Assembly (NCBI RefSeq): GCF_028453695.1
Contig: NC_135777.1
Location: 2,232,001-2,296,000, forward strand
Origin: Augochlora pura
Taxonomy: Eukaryota; Arthropoda; Insecta; Hymenoptera; Halictidae
Length of the DNA stretch: 64,000 nt
Direction of reading: 5' to 3'
The position numbers and the translations under genes are program-made. The notes under the pieces were generated by a model that was given only the letters and a program-made list of their open reading frames with translations, was not told the origin of the DNA and did not search any database. Positions 1-10,420 of this stretch are shown in pieces; positions within the stretch are counted from its first letter, which is position 1, and every line of letters starts with the position of its first letter.

Positions 1-865
1 AACGTTTCGAGACCTGCGCCGGCTGATGATCTCTTTCTGATTCTGCCGTCCGTTAATAAGGAAGGGTCTCCGGGCGTGACAGTTTTTAATGAGATCTTGC
101 GCGGGGGTTTTTCAGATACTTAATGTTAGAATTGTTAGTGGCAAAGCCAAAAATATAAGCCGCCGATTTGTATCGCGTTCTATTATGTTAGAAAAGTGTT
201 CGCAGGTGCTGAAGGAATGAATCTTTCCATATCTAGGTAGTGCAAGGATGTTTGACAGTCTTCAAGACGTCTTTTCAAACGAACGTCCTAGAAACATCCT
301 AGAAAGGTCTTGTTTCAAATATTAAAATGTTTTTTAGTGTCTTAAAACTTCCTTTAGAGGTTTAAAAGATCATCTTATGGTCGCCTTATGAACTTTTCGT
401 AGACATTTTTAATAGGACCAGATAATTTTTGTTTCATGTATTGTCTTTATTTACTTTCGTTTCTAGACTTTAATAACAGAAGAATTCAATTTTATTTCGA
501 CTTAGAAGGAATTAATAATTGATTAGCTGTGATGTAGCTGTGAAACCGATCGTATGGCAAATGTTTAATACTTTGAAAACGACGTTGATATTCAAAAAAT
601 TAAATAATTTTGTTGAGTTTATATTATTTTTAGTATTGAATGACTGTTTATAATGTTCAGATAAAATAACAGAAACCTATTTTGTACTACCTATTTCGTA
701 AAATATAAGCAAAATAAGCAAAAAAGTCACGAGACAGACGCGTGTCACCCATCGATGATGCACGCCGTTGTCAACATGTTAAGTAAAAATTATTATAATA
801 ATACCGGGTATTATTAAGTTCAGTTTGACGCGCTCTACCACCGGGGAGAATCTCATGAAAAAGTG
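1..865. other. AT-rich non-coding region left of gene 1
   Basis: No convincing gene. It lies downstream of the gene 1 stop, so it could hold the 3' UTR or, if exon 4 is spliced at the internal donor, an intron. A dispersed repeat copy is at 411-500. Confidence 0.5.
411..500 (+). repeat. Dispersed repeat R1, copy 1
   Basis: Contains AATAGGACCAGATAATTTTT, then CTTTAATAACAGAAGAATT. Close copies are at 15195-15280 (same strand) and 53876-53965 (opposite strand). Confidence 0.65.
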
Positions 866-1528
866 TCACCCTTGAGGACCTCTGCTTCTAAAATTCGCGG
901 TCCATTTATGGGAAGAATGTTCGAACTGTTGCCAGAAAGCGCGCCATGGCAGCGTCGCCATTATTCTGACGACGCCACCATGGGCAAGGGCTAACTTTTG
1001 AACGGGCCAAAGCGGAACCGGGGGATTTCTCGGCCGGAATGATCTAGCGGTTCCCCGTCGAATGCCTGCATCAGGGATACCTGTACCACCGATAGGTCCG
1101 ACCACCACCCCGGACGACATGCCGCAGGTTCTACCGAAGACCCTGACCACGCGTACCACCTCCTCCTGGACGAGGTTGAAGCACATGGCGATCAGGCCCA
1201 TCCCGGCGAGTATGTAGAGCGAGCAGGCGCACAAGCTGAGCTCCTCCAAGGTCGCAGTCGCCGCGTTTCTGCCAACCGGCATCAGGTCACCGAAACCGAT
1301 CGTTCCCAGGCTGGTGAAGCAGAAGTAACCGCCTTCTAGGAGGCTCCAGCCCTCCAGCCGATTGAACATTATCGCCCCGCCGCATATGTAGATCAGCATG
1401 ATCACCAGGCATAGGCTTATCGGTATCCTGACGGAGTTCGTCTCGACCATGTATCCCGGCGACGATGTCGTCGACAGGGACAACGAGCACGGGTGGAAGT
1501 GCCGTTTACCGTTTCCGGATGACACGTC
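866..1528 (-). CDS. K2P gene 1, exon 4 (M3, pore 2, M4, C-terminus)
   Basis: Acceptor GATTTCAG|GACGTG continues in phase 0. M3 (ISLCLVIMLIYICGGAIMF) leads to pore 2 with GYFCFTSLGTIGFGDLMP, then M4 and GMGLIAMCFNLVQEEV, a strongly conserved K2P signature. All of M3-P2-M4 lies in one exon, unlike the paralogue at 48.8-51.7 kb. The frame stays open to a stop at 866. The last 70 or so residues (after GIPDAG) are not channel-like, and an internal donor GGTACAG|GTATCC offers an alternative: splicing there to a C-terminal exon left of the window. Confidence 0.85.
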   Translation of the reverse strand, partial: DVSSGNGKRHFHPCSLSLSTTSSPGYMVETNSVRIPISLCLVIMLIYICGGAIMFNRLEGWSLLEGGYFCFTSLGTIGFGDLMPVGRNAATATLEELSLCACSLYILAGMGLIAMCFNLVQEEVVRVVRVFGRTCGMSSGVVVGPIGGTGIPDAGIRRGTARSFRPRNPPVPLWPVQKLALAHGGVVRIMATLPWRAFWQQFEHSSHKWTANFRSRGPQG

Positions 1529-4500
1529 CTGAAATCGTCGAGTGCTTAGTGAAATGCAATCACGAGTATCATCGGTCAGACGAGGACCCTGTTTTATCGG
1601 TCTGAAGGCAAATTGTGCAAATAACTTTTCTGAATGACGTAGGAACCCTGGCGACAGGTGCTGTTCTAAAATAGTTCAAACCTTTGAAATAAAAATTATA
1701 AAATAGTAAACTATTTTCGGATAGCACTTTTCAATTGAGTTTCAGAAATAAAGCTCAACTCTTATGTAAAAGATCTCTGGTTGGGATAAAAGGATAGATT
1801 TCTACCTAAAATTAAGAAATGGGAAAAGTGGTTGATTTTATAGGCAGATGTATTGGACACTTGTTGGAAGTTTTGTTAGAATCGGTGTACTGTTCGTTGA
1901 TGATAAGATAACACAATTTCTGTCGAGAAGCAAGGGTAAATGAAAGAAAGAAGGGTCCACTGAGAAATAAGAAGACTAATGAACTAACCGGTCAGTAAAC
2001 CAATAAACTAATCGACACGAGGAGCAAAAGGGATTTAGTCGCTACTCCATATAATCACGTCTCTTTCTCAGAACATAACTCAACGAATAATAATCAACAG
2101 TCGTTTCTTTACTATCGCTCAGTCTTAAGTCTCTCGTTTCCCGAAAATTGGGGATTTGTAACTAAGAAGGTATTACTTCTGCCAATTCGATAAATACGTT
2201 TACCCTACCTCCGCGAGGGCTTTGACATGGATGGGTTGGTAGATCTAGGTCCCCTACACTTTTCTCTATGCCATCTACTGAAGAACGGACAGTCTATCAG
2301 TCACCGATGTTCTCTCCTACGAAAGTCAATAGGAGAGACAAAGGATCACTGTTATACGATCATCGAAGTACCTGAAGGGCGGCGGTAGAGCTAGTGGTAG
2401 CATGAAGTAATCCCTCGCTTCCGCAGTCTAACAAAATGGCGCTGCTGGTGCCCCTAGTCCCCAGATCGTCGCAAGAACTCTCCCTGCTGGCTGCGTAGTA
2501 ATTGCCGGACTTTGAGTCGACGTGGTTGTCGTATCTGTAGGTCTTGCTCATGATACCGCCTACAGGCGGAGGAGGTGGTGGCGGTTGTTGCTTTCGCGTG
2601 CAGTTTCGAGGCCTGCAGAGCCTGCCGTACAAACGGCGGAAGCTTCTCGCGAGGACATCACCTACTGTACTCAAGTAGACCAGCATCAGGGGAATCCCGG
2701 CTAGGGCGTACACTATCGTGATCAGGCGACCCCAAATCGTGCGTGGTGCGATACTGCCGTACCCTAGAACATTGGATTCACATGGTAATTATTGTATCGG
2801 AGTGTTTACAATCTTTAAGGTACCAGGAGACTTTGGGCCGACTCATGACCCTTGAGCGAGCGAGGCTGTGAAGAAGCCTTGGCTAATTTAGATTCTCGAA
2901 ATTAGACATTGGAACTTGGACATTAGATTCAGGAAGTGGGATTCTGGAATCTAGACTCTGGAGTTTAGACTCTGAGACTTGGATTCTGGAACTCTGACTC
3001 TAGAACTTGGACTCTGAAACTGAGACTCTGGAACTTGGACTCTGGAATTTGAACTCTGGAACTTGGACTTTAGAACCTAGACTTCAGAACAGGAATTCTA
3101 GAACCTATATTTTGGAACTTAAACTCTGAAACTAAGACTCTGGAACTTGGACTTAGGAACTTTGACTCTGAAAGTTGGACTCTGGAACTTGGACTCTGAA
3201 ACTTGAACTCTGGAACTTGGACTTTAGAACCTAGACTTCAGAACAGGAATTCTAGAACCTATATTTTGGAACTTAAACTCTGAAACTAAGACTCTGGAAC
3301 TTGGACTTTGGAACTTTGACTCTGAAAGTTGGACTCTGGAACTTGAACTCTGAAAGTTGGACTCTGAAACTTGGACTTTAGAACCTAGACTTCAAAACAG
3401 GAATTCTAGAACCTATATTTTGGAACTTGGACTTTAGAACCTAGACTTTAGAACAGGGATTCTAGGGTCAACACTATGGAACTTAGGTTTAAAAATATAG
3501 AATCCAAGTATTAACATCTAACGTTTGGATTTACATTTTACAAGTTAGATTCCAGAACCTGGACTTGAGAAACTAAAATACAGAATTTAAATTTTTAAAC
3601 CGAGATTCTAGGTCATAGGCTTTAGAATCCTAAACTCTAGTATTTATCCTCTAGGATTTACACTTTGGAACCTAGGCTCTAGAACTGAGACTTTTGAACC
3701 CGGAATCTGGTACCTAGATTTTGTAATCAACGTTTGCAAGTATAGACTTTCGAACTGAGATTTGATCACCTAGTCTCTGAAGTTACACTTCACAACCTGG
3801 TCTGCAGAATCTGAATTGGAGATCTTAGAATTTATAGATTCTTAAATTTAAATCCTTGATCTTCACTTTAGAACCTAGACTTTACGACTGACATTCTAAA
3901 ACCTGAACTCCTAGGACTTACACTCCAGAATCCTAGACTCTAAAACCTAGACTCGCGATGAATCTACATCTATCAGACGAATGTTCTCAGGTCTCACCGA
4001 TGGTGGTGATGAGCGTGAGCGAGTAGAGCAGACTGCTGCTGAATGTCCATCGTCGATGCGGCCTACGATCCATAGGATGATCCCTGGATCTCGTACCGAC
4101 CGGTTCATACTGGGAAGAAGTCCGTCTGAGGCCTCGCGCCAAGTTCTCTTGGAACTCGAACACCTCTCTAGCCGCCAGCCGAGTCCAATTTTCTTTGTAG
4201 AGTACATTCAAATCCTCCGTGATACTCCAAAGCCTCTCGACCGTGCGTGCCCTGAGCTCCATCGCGGCGGCGTCATCCTCGAGGCTGGGCACCACGTAGG
4301 ATCCTCCCTCGGTCTTCGAGCCTCCGGTAACGAGCAGGTCGCTCGATGAATCCTGGATCAACGGGGATTAATTTCAAATTGGTTTAAGGATCTGCTGCAT
4401 GCATAATCGTGACGGAGTTCCGAACCGAGCTCGTCGACGTTCAAATTCTTGTCCGGGGGATGCTTGCTATTACGTTCACGGATAAATCATTCGGAGATGC

Positions 4501-5386
4501 TCCATTTTAGCTTTCTAACCTCCCCGTTGCACCGTTATTTTCACAATGATTAAGACCTTTTGGATCGTAATATTAGATTGCCGCATATGAAATATCGTTA
4601 TAAGTTGTCGTAACTAGTTGACAAAATTTAATACTGTGAGAAATTTTTAAATCCAATCTCGCCATTGATCTGAAACCAACATGCATTGGTCTCGTTAACA
4701 ACTTGGTAGTTTTAATAATAAAGAAAAATAATCGACAAATATCGTACGATGAATATGAAGTTAGTTATGCCTAGAAATCAACAAATGGCATAGTCACTGG
4801 TACCCTCTACCCTACCATCATCTCCGAAGCCTGAAGTGCTTTAATTTCGATTAATAAGTAATTGATAAAAGTTGATACCGAAACTACCAAACTATGAGAA
4901 ATTTTTGGATGAACCTGTTTATTCAAACACAGTTCAAATAAATCTCGCTATTGTCATAAAACATTGATCTCGTTCACAAGTCGGTAGTTTAAGTGTTAAA
5001 TAAAAAGAATCGACAAGTAAGATACGATAAATCTGAAGTTAGGCTTGAAAATATAGAAACGGCACAGTAATTGGCCAGCCCAACTAGTTTTCGAATTCTG
5101 TCACCGTAAAGGAAGCTCGAAGAGTACGCACCGTCTTAAGGCCACCCTCGAGCGCCATGAACGCGAACGCGCCGAGCAGGGTGTAGCCCAGGACGAGAAC
5201 GCAGACCCCGAGGCTGGCCAGCAGGCCCGGCGTTTTGGTGGAGGTGGAGGTGCTGCAGCTGCAGCAACAGCACAGCAGCTCCGCGCCCCTGACGGAGGTG
5301 CTCAGCCGCAGCGCCTCGGCGCTCGCGTTCGCGTTCCTTCCGGGACAGCATCTTGCCCTCTGGTAGTAGTCGCCGGTGGCCTGCAT
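866..5386 (-). CDS. Two-pore-domain (K2P/TWIK-like) potassium channel, gene 1, four-exon model
   Basis: Joining exons 5386-5132, 4352-3998, 2763-2372 and 1528-866 gives about 554 residues. Each subunit of a K2P channel carries two pore loops and four membrane helices; two subunits form a K+ leak channel in the plasma membrane. Seen in the translation: a Cys-rich N-terminus (LLCCCCSCS, about 37-45), M1 (about 53-76, ending FMALEGG), a long extracellular cap with one N-glycosylation sequon (NWT at about 140), pore 1 with TIGYG (filter GYG 204-206), M2 (about 215-240), a linker with a seven-proline run, M3 (about 367-390), pore 2 with TIGFG (410-414), and M4 (about 431-453) followed by CFNLVQEEV. 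Intron phases agree at every junction (0, 1, 0). The ATG at 5386 follows an in-frame TGA at 5407-5405. The family call is firm; the orthologue is not known. The C-terminus after about residue 485 is uncertain. Confidence 0.9.
2372..2763 (-). CDS. K2P gene 1, exon 3 (GYG filter, M2, M2-M3 linker)
   Basis: Acceptor TTCTAG|GGTACGG completes the split Gly and gives YGSIAP, the exit of pore 1. M2 follows (IVYALAGIPLMLVYLSTVGD), with the glycine and proline typical of this helix. The cytoplasmic linker is long and low in complexity: basic residues, KQQPPPPPPPVGG, then Ser/Thr-rich sequence. The exon ends at phase-0 donor CTTCAG|GTACTT. The proline run could be length-variable between alleles. Confidence 0.9.
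2889..3955. repeat. Degenerate minisatellite filling gene 1 intron 2
   Basis: More than 1 kb of imperfect repeats of about 14 bases, roughly GACTCTGGAACTTG, with variants such as GACTTTAGAACCTA. A higher-order unit of about 150 bases carrying ACAGGAATTCTAGAACC recurs near 3090, 3242 and 3395. Toward 3500-3955 the units become more diverged. The array takes up most of the 1234-base intron between the cap/pore-1 exon and the GYG/M2 exon. Confidence 0.93.
3998..4352 (-). CDS. K2P gene 1, exon 2 (extracellular cap and pore helix 1)
   Basis: Acceptor GATCCAG|GATTCATCG opens in phase 0. The exon codes for the acidic cap region, with helix-forming sequence (RTVERLWSITEDLNVLYKEN) and one N-linked sequon (NWT). 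It then enters pore helix 1 (LLYSLTLITTIG) and ends at donor ATCG|GTGAGA, splitting the first Gly codon of the GYG filter in phase 1. The cap has no cysteine, so the inter-subunit cap disulfide of some K2P channels is absent here. Confidence 0.9.
4631..5075. repeat. Imperfect tandem duplication in gene 1 intron 1
   Basis: Two diverged copies (about 4631-4802 and 4889-5075) share, in order: CTRTGAGAAATTTTT, AATCTCGCYATTG, TTGRTCTCGTT, GGTAGTTT, AATCGACAA, GAAGTTAG and a closing CACTGG/CAGTAATTGG. Together they fill most of the intron between exons 1 and 2. A CGGGGCACAGTAATTGGC stretch at about 41440 resembles the unit end. Confidence 0.7.
5132..5386 (-). CDS. K2P gene 1, exon 1 (start codon, Cys-rich N-terminus, M1)
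   Basis: The exon codes for 85 residues from ATG at 5386. The N-terminal half is polar and ends in a cysteine cluster (LLCCCCSCS) and a Ser/Thr stretch. A hydrophobic helix (GLLASLGVCVLVLGYTLLG) then ends in FMALEGG, the usual M1 exit. An in-frame stop lies 18 bases upstream of the ATG, so this is the first Met unless an upstream intron exists. The chosen donor is AAGACG|GTGCGT at 5131. A second phase-0 donor, ACG|GTGACA, lies a few codons downstream and would add VRTLRASFT. Confidence 0.82.
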
Positions 5387-5890
5387 CGTTCTTCCACGGT
5401 CTGATCAAACCGGTGCTACCGTCGCCGCCGTCGCCGTCGCTGTCGCCGCAGCTGCAGCTGCAGGTGCAGCGACCGACGCCGCAGCTGCAGCCGCAACCGG
5501 TCGCCTCCTATCGTTCTGCTATCCTCCCTCGAGCCTCGTCCATCTGGTGCGGTGGCAAGCCTGTCACAGAGATTACCGGGATCCGATTAGATGTCAGCCC
5601 TCTCCGTTCACCGCCGCCTCCTTCTCCTCCCCGACACCGCCGGGCTAATTGCCCCTTACTTGGCAATTAAGGCTCCGCATGGCACGCCGAGATCCTGCGA
5701 TACCATGTATCTTAGACGCGGCCTCTCGCGATCTTGCATAGATTTAGCCGGCTTGGGAGCACGCTCTCGCGGACCTCGTCGCTTTTCCACGCGCAATCTA
5801 GACCCTAACATCCTCACCCTTTCACCGCGGACGCTATATACGGAATAATATAGCGGGCCGCGCAGCGATTGGCCCCGACACTTTTCCATG
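5387..5890. promoter_or_regulatory. GC-rich upstream region of gene 1, possible 5' UTR and promoter
   Basis: Directly 5' of the gene 1 start codon on the minus strand. It is rich in GCC/GTC/CAG trinucleotides, with clustered CAGCTGCAG at about 5450-5495. A TATA-like CGTATATAG lies on the minus strand near 5835. The position fits a 5' UTR and promoter, but no transcription start can be fixed from sequence alone. Confidence 0.35.
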
Positions 5891-6990
5891 ACACCTCCTG
5901 AAAGGGGTTATTGTTGGGGCCAGCGTGTGCGCAGAGACCTGGACCGTGGCCGCTTAACACGCTCGTTGCCGTACCAGTGTTACTAAGGGACACGCGTCTT
6001 ACAGAGTCTGGCACGAGCGCCGAAAATGCGACCCCTGCTGGAAAGATTCCGATCGTGTACACTTGTGCGATGTTTGCGAAGTATATTCGCGTTTTAGAGT
6101 AATAAAGTGTACTTTGACGCAGATAAGGTGAATTGAGAATGTAGGTGGGAGATGTAAATGGAGCGATGAAATAGGTAGTGACGCAATTTTTCATTTATCA
6201 TCAAGATGATATCAGAGAGGAAATAAAATGTTATGCGGGCAGAAGTAGATTATTGTGTTATCAACCCTTTGCCGTACTATTTTTCTAAAAATTACGATGA
6301 TAGAATTTCTTCGACCGCATTAATTTCTTCGAAAAAAAAGGAATTTTATTATCTACTAAAAATTGAAATCGTTTCGTCCAGCCCTAAGCAAATTATTACT
6401 TTTATTACGATCGGTAACCTATAAATCGATTTTCTCTCCGATTGGTACCCTCGTTGTCATGGTAACCAATAATTTGCTGTCCATTATCCAGATAAATGTA
6501 CTTTAAATGCACTACCGTGAACTTCAACATTACAATACAATTTTTTAAATATGAAACATCTTTCGCAATTAATAAAACAAATAAAATTAAAATCGAAACG
6601 AAAGTTTAAGATCGAGCTAAATTCTGATAGACGAGAATGTTTGTAAAGCGTTAACGATAGTCACTGTACATAATTAAACACAATTTGCCAGATGTTCTAT
6701 TCATCCTTATTGCTAAAATATCAGTAGATCGAGCTGATCAAATTCGAAAAGAATTACCACCCAGTATACTCTCGGAGAAAGATCGTCTTCCTTTTATAGT
6801 GACAGGTTAGGTGCAAGAAGCTGCGACGTCGGAGAAGAATCTCGCGGTAAAGAGCGGTCGTTTAAATGGCGAACTGAACGGCAATGAAATAAAGGTGATC
6901 GCACGGGACCGGTGCGGCCGCGCTCGTTCGAATTTCTCATCTCTGTCCAGGGCGAGCGCGGCCCGTCTAAAGAATTCATTTAGAAAAGTG
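5891..6990. other. Non-coding stretch with a TTAA-family repeat remnant
   Basis: No supported gene. At about 6440-6600 the sequence GGTAACCAATAATTTGCTGT and what follows resemble the interior of the TTAA element at 61007-61289 (GCAACCAATAATTTGTTATC). Confidence 0.45.
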
Positions 6991-7549
6991 TATGCTCGAG
7001 GGGAGCGCGATCTCGTTTCGCAGGATCTGTAACTGACGCGGCGTCCCCGGGGTCAAGCATCCGGCGTGCAAGTATTCCCGTAAACTGGAACAACGCGCGG
7101 GCATTGTTTATCCCCCTCGAGCCACCCAGAAGTGGAATACGACGGAAGCTTTTTGCGTAAACAGCGTGAATTCCCGTCTCCCCGGGCGACCGGGGGTCCG
7201 CGCCGCTGCTACCCACCGCCGCGGTTGTGCGCGCTTGTGCCCGCGCTCTGCCCAGCGAACGAGCCGGAGGCCCTCTTGTCCTCTCGGTCGTGTTTTTCAA
7301 TTTCCTGCCGGGGCGAGCGTCCCATTACGCCCGGAGTTAATAATCGTCGTCGTCGCTCGCTCTTGCGTTCGCCGGCTCGCTCGCTCGCTCGCTCGCGAGA
7401 GCGCGCGCGCGCGCGGCCGGCTCGATTTCCCGAAATAAATGTCCCGTTTTCGCGCTTTTAACCGGCATTCAACGCGCGGAGGAGTCGCGGGCGAGGGAGG
7501 GCAGAAGGGAGGGAAGAGAGAGGGTGCGTGCGAGAGAGAAGGAGAGAGG

Positions 7550-7580
<31 letters not shown>

Positions 7581-8175
7581 CCACGCCACTGATAAAGCGA
7601 TCGTCCTACCATCGCGCGCGTGCACAAGCAGAAATAGCCACAATCGACCTCCAGCCACATATCCGCCTCCTACGCGACGCGCAGGAGGCCCGTTAACGCG
7701 ACCACACTTTCCTAACAGATGTACCAACCCGGCACAACACGGTGGGAAACATTGCTATCACGCCAGCCACGGACTACATCGTGAACTGCTGCGAGGGTTT
7801 CTCTCCCTTCCTCCCGCTCTCTGTTTTCTCGCCTCTGTCCAGGCTAGTTTAAATACAACCACCCGCGTATCGCGTGCACGTATCTTCTCTTTTGCCTTGC
7901 GACCGTGCCCGCTTCCCTACTACCGGGATACAATGAACAGTTTGGGACACGCTTCAGTTCTCCGCAACTCCAGATTCCGTGTCATTGCTGCGATTCGGAC
8001 GGCATTGTGCTCTCTCGCCGGGCTACCCATGTCGCCAAGCGTTTCGGTCGCCCAAGGTCAATCAAGCGGCACGTATTGTCGAGTTGCTGCTCGGTTTCGA
8101 CGACGATGACGAACGAGACCTTTGGCAGATGTAGAACGACGTGTGTGGTGTGGCGCGGCTCGTTCGGATAGGAGA
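6991..8175. other. CpG-rich GC island with GA microsatellite
   Basis: High-GC block with many CpG dinucleotides, a CTCGCTCG run and alternating CG at 7375-7410, and a purine (GA)n tract at about 7500-7580. Several long open frames exist on both strands, but they overlap one another, lack domain signatures and reflect base composition. It could be a promoter or first exon of an unseen gene. Confidence 0.45.
7500..7580. repeat. (GA)n microsatellite
   Basis: Purine tract with GA dinucleotides, purest at 7551-7578. Confidence 0.9.
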
Positions 8176-9943
8176 GGGTCTGTTGGATAGCTCCGAGACA
8201 AGGATATATTGTGTTTATTGGAAAATTTTGACGGATAATTAAGTAATAATGAAGTTTCGAGCTTTAGTAAGTATTGAATGTAATAAATATGCACGTGTTT
8301 ATTTAAGACGTATATTTCTTTAAAGATGGGATTAGTTAAAAATTGTCATTGCGCAGGCTAGGAGTTGGTAAGCAATGACGGAAATTATATTGTACAATAG
8401 ATATTATTAAACGTATGAGAAATTTACTGTATTTACTTTATTACTCTTTAACCTCGAAAACGGATATAACTTTTTGGTAGACCGTGAATTATGAACGAAA
8501 AACGTTGACCAATAGGAGGCGAGCTAAGTCGACACAAGTTCGCTGAGTCAAAGAGCGGAATTGGGCTTCATCTGCTTGCTAATTTGGATAGTAGAGAATC
8601 GACAGGCTAATGTAGATATTAGAGAATCGACTAGCTAAGGCTAGTAGAGAATATACTTGCTAACTTGAATAGTAGAGGATCTACTATCTAATAATAATTC
8701 GACAGAAAAGTTGTCTAATTGGATAGTAAAGAATCTACTGACTAATTTGTTCCATTTATAATTTGCTGACTAGTTTTCATAGGCTATACACTTCTAGTTA
8801 TTCTGGATAGCAGAGATTATACTAATTAGCCTACATCGAACAACATCTCTGTCAAATAAAAGAGAATCTACTGACCCTTTCACAATCTCAGCAAGTCGAT
8901 CATAGAAGAGCATAGGGAACTATTCGGCAGCACATGATCAATATCAGAGGATCATCGCCTGCCTAGCTCGCGGATGATGTCGATAGCGTCACAGGCAGTT
9001 CGAAGAGGAAATGAGTGGCAGCTCGGAGTCGCCATAGATCGGCTGCCAACAGTTATAGTTCCGGTTCGGTGAACGAGGAAGGCTACAGCCATTCGGTGCC
9101 CACTCAAACAGTGTGAATCTCGAACCGCCTACTTAGGTCCATTGTAAATGAGGATAGACGGCGCAGGATGGCGAGCTGGGTTAATTGGTTGCTCGAGGAC
9201 ACTAGTCAAGACTTACCCCCTGCCGTAATGGTTAGTTTCGCCTTGGTGGACGGGGGTGATATAGCGAAACGCTTGAGACATACTTGAATTGTACTGAAAC
9301 TAGAACTTACTACTTTGGAGTATAGCAAGTAGCGGTTGAAGTTAGAGATGGGGGGAGGGGGAGGTGGAAGGGTGTAGGCAAATTGGTGTGTGGAAGATGG
9401 TGGAAAGAGAGAAGGGGTGAAAATTGCAGTAAGTTTCGTCCTGGTGCCGCGGCCGACGATCGTTATACCGAGCCAAAGTCTGCCTCTGGATGATGAATAA
9501 CTCTCCTGATCGGTTCAGGAAGCTGGGGAATGGTAATCGTTGACAGTCGGAGCCCCGGCGAGGAGATTATTAATTAATAGATAGACAGCGGACGGTTCGA
9601 GGGGTAGATAAAGGTGGATCCGTTTGGAGGCGGCTACTGCGGCCAGCTGGAAAGGTGAAACTCTAGCCAGAAACTAAATCGTCGTCCGCTCCAGCTAATC
9701 CCTTTCGTGTTCCAGATTCTAGGTCATTATTGGATAAGTTAACCCCTTGCAGTGTGTTTTCTTTCGCGGCTGCCTTGATCAGCTATTCTCCAGGCACGTA
9801 ATTCGCCTGATAGAACGAGACAGTTTTTGTTTCTCCCCTTTGTCCTCCTTTACTTTAGTTTTAAGATTTTAATGGGGGGAGCTTTTAATATCAGAGCTTT
9901 GATTTAGACTAAATTAATAATATTTCTAGTTAATGGAATATGT
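8176..9943. other. Non-coding region with short degenerate repeats
   Basis: At 8580-8760 the motif TAGAGAATCKACT recurs five or six times at 30-50 base spacing. The segment 8488-8530 (GAAAAACGTTGACCAAT, then AGGCGAGC) resembles the hairpin element at 25236-25431. TTAACCCCTTGCAGTG at about 9738 matches the ends of TTAA elements elsewhere. No gene seen. Confidence 0.5.
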
Positions 9944-10420
9944 ATGAAATTGTATTTAGTATATAACTACTATTTAAAAAAGCACTTTATTTGCCATATT
10001 CTGTATCACATAAGAAGATACAAAATATTTAATCAATTTACTATTTCAAAAGTCTACTTTTCCCGAACTCTGCTATCCAATATATACGAAAAATTATTAG
10101 AAAAATTCAAAACAAAACCAAATATGTTACTGACAATGACTACTCACTGACAACAAAGGTACGAAAGTTTATTTAGAAATTAGCAAGTTCTGCATTACAT
10201 GAGAAGACGAGAAATATCTCTAAAGACAGAGATCTCTGAAAAATGGAAATATAGTTTTAGCACAGAATATACTACTTCCTCCCCACTCTGTAGCTCAATG
10301 TATACAAAAAACCATTACAAAAATTTAAAAACTAAAATAAATTCCTTATTTCAACATAGACTCGTCTCGCTAACAATAAAGGTAAAAAATATTTCTAAAG
10401 GTAAAAATGTCTGAAAAATC
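9944..10420. repeat. Imperfect direct duplication of about 230 bases
   Basis: Two diverged copies share ACATRAGAAGA, CTCTG, ATRTATACRAAAAA, AAAATTYAAAAACWAAA and ACAACAAAGGTA/TAACAATAAAGGTA. Short open frames in both copies are AT-rich and Lys/Tyr/Ile-rich with no signature, so I treat them as chance. Related sequence occurs near 16080-16140. Confidence 0.55.

Noticed and set aside
3947..4349. Other-frame open readings over gene 1 exon 2 on both strands
   Set aside because: Shadows of the cap/pore-1 exon. They lack channel motifs.
5136..5408. Alternative frame over gene 1 exon 1
   Set aside because: Shadow of the true exon. Only the frame starting at 5386 gives M1 and joins exon 2 in phase.
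9944..10414. Two neighbouring 70-codon frames as a duplicated small gene
   Set aside because: The DNA is duplicated, but the frames do not align residue by residue and are AT-driven. Called as repeat only.
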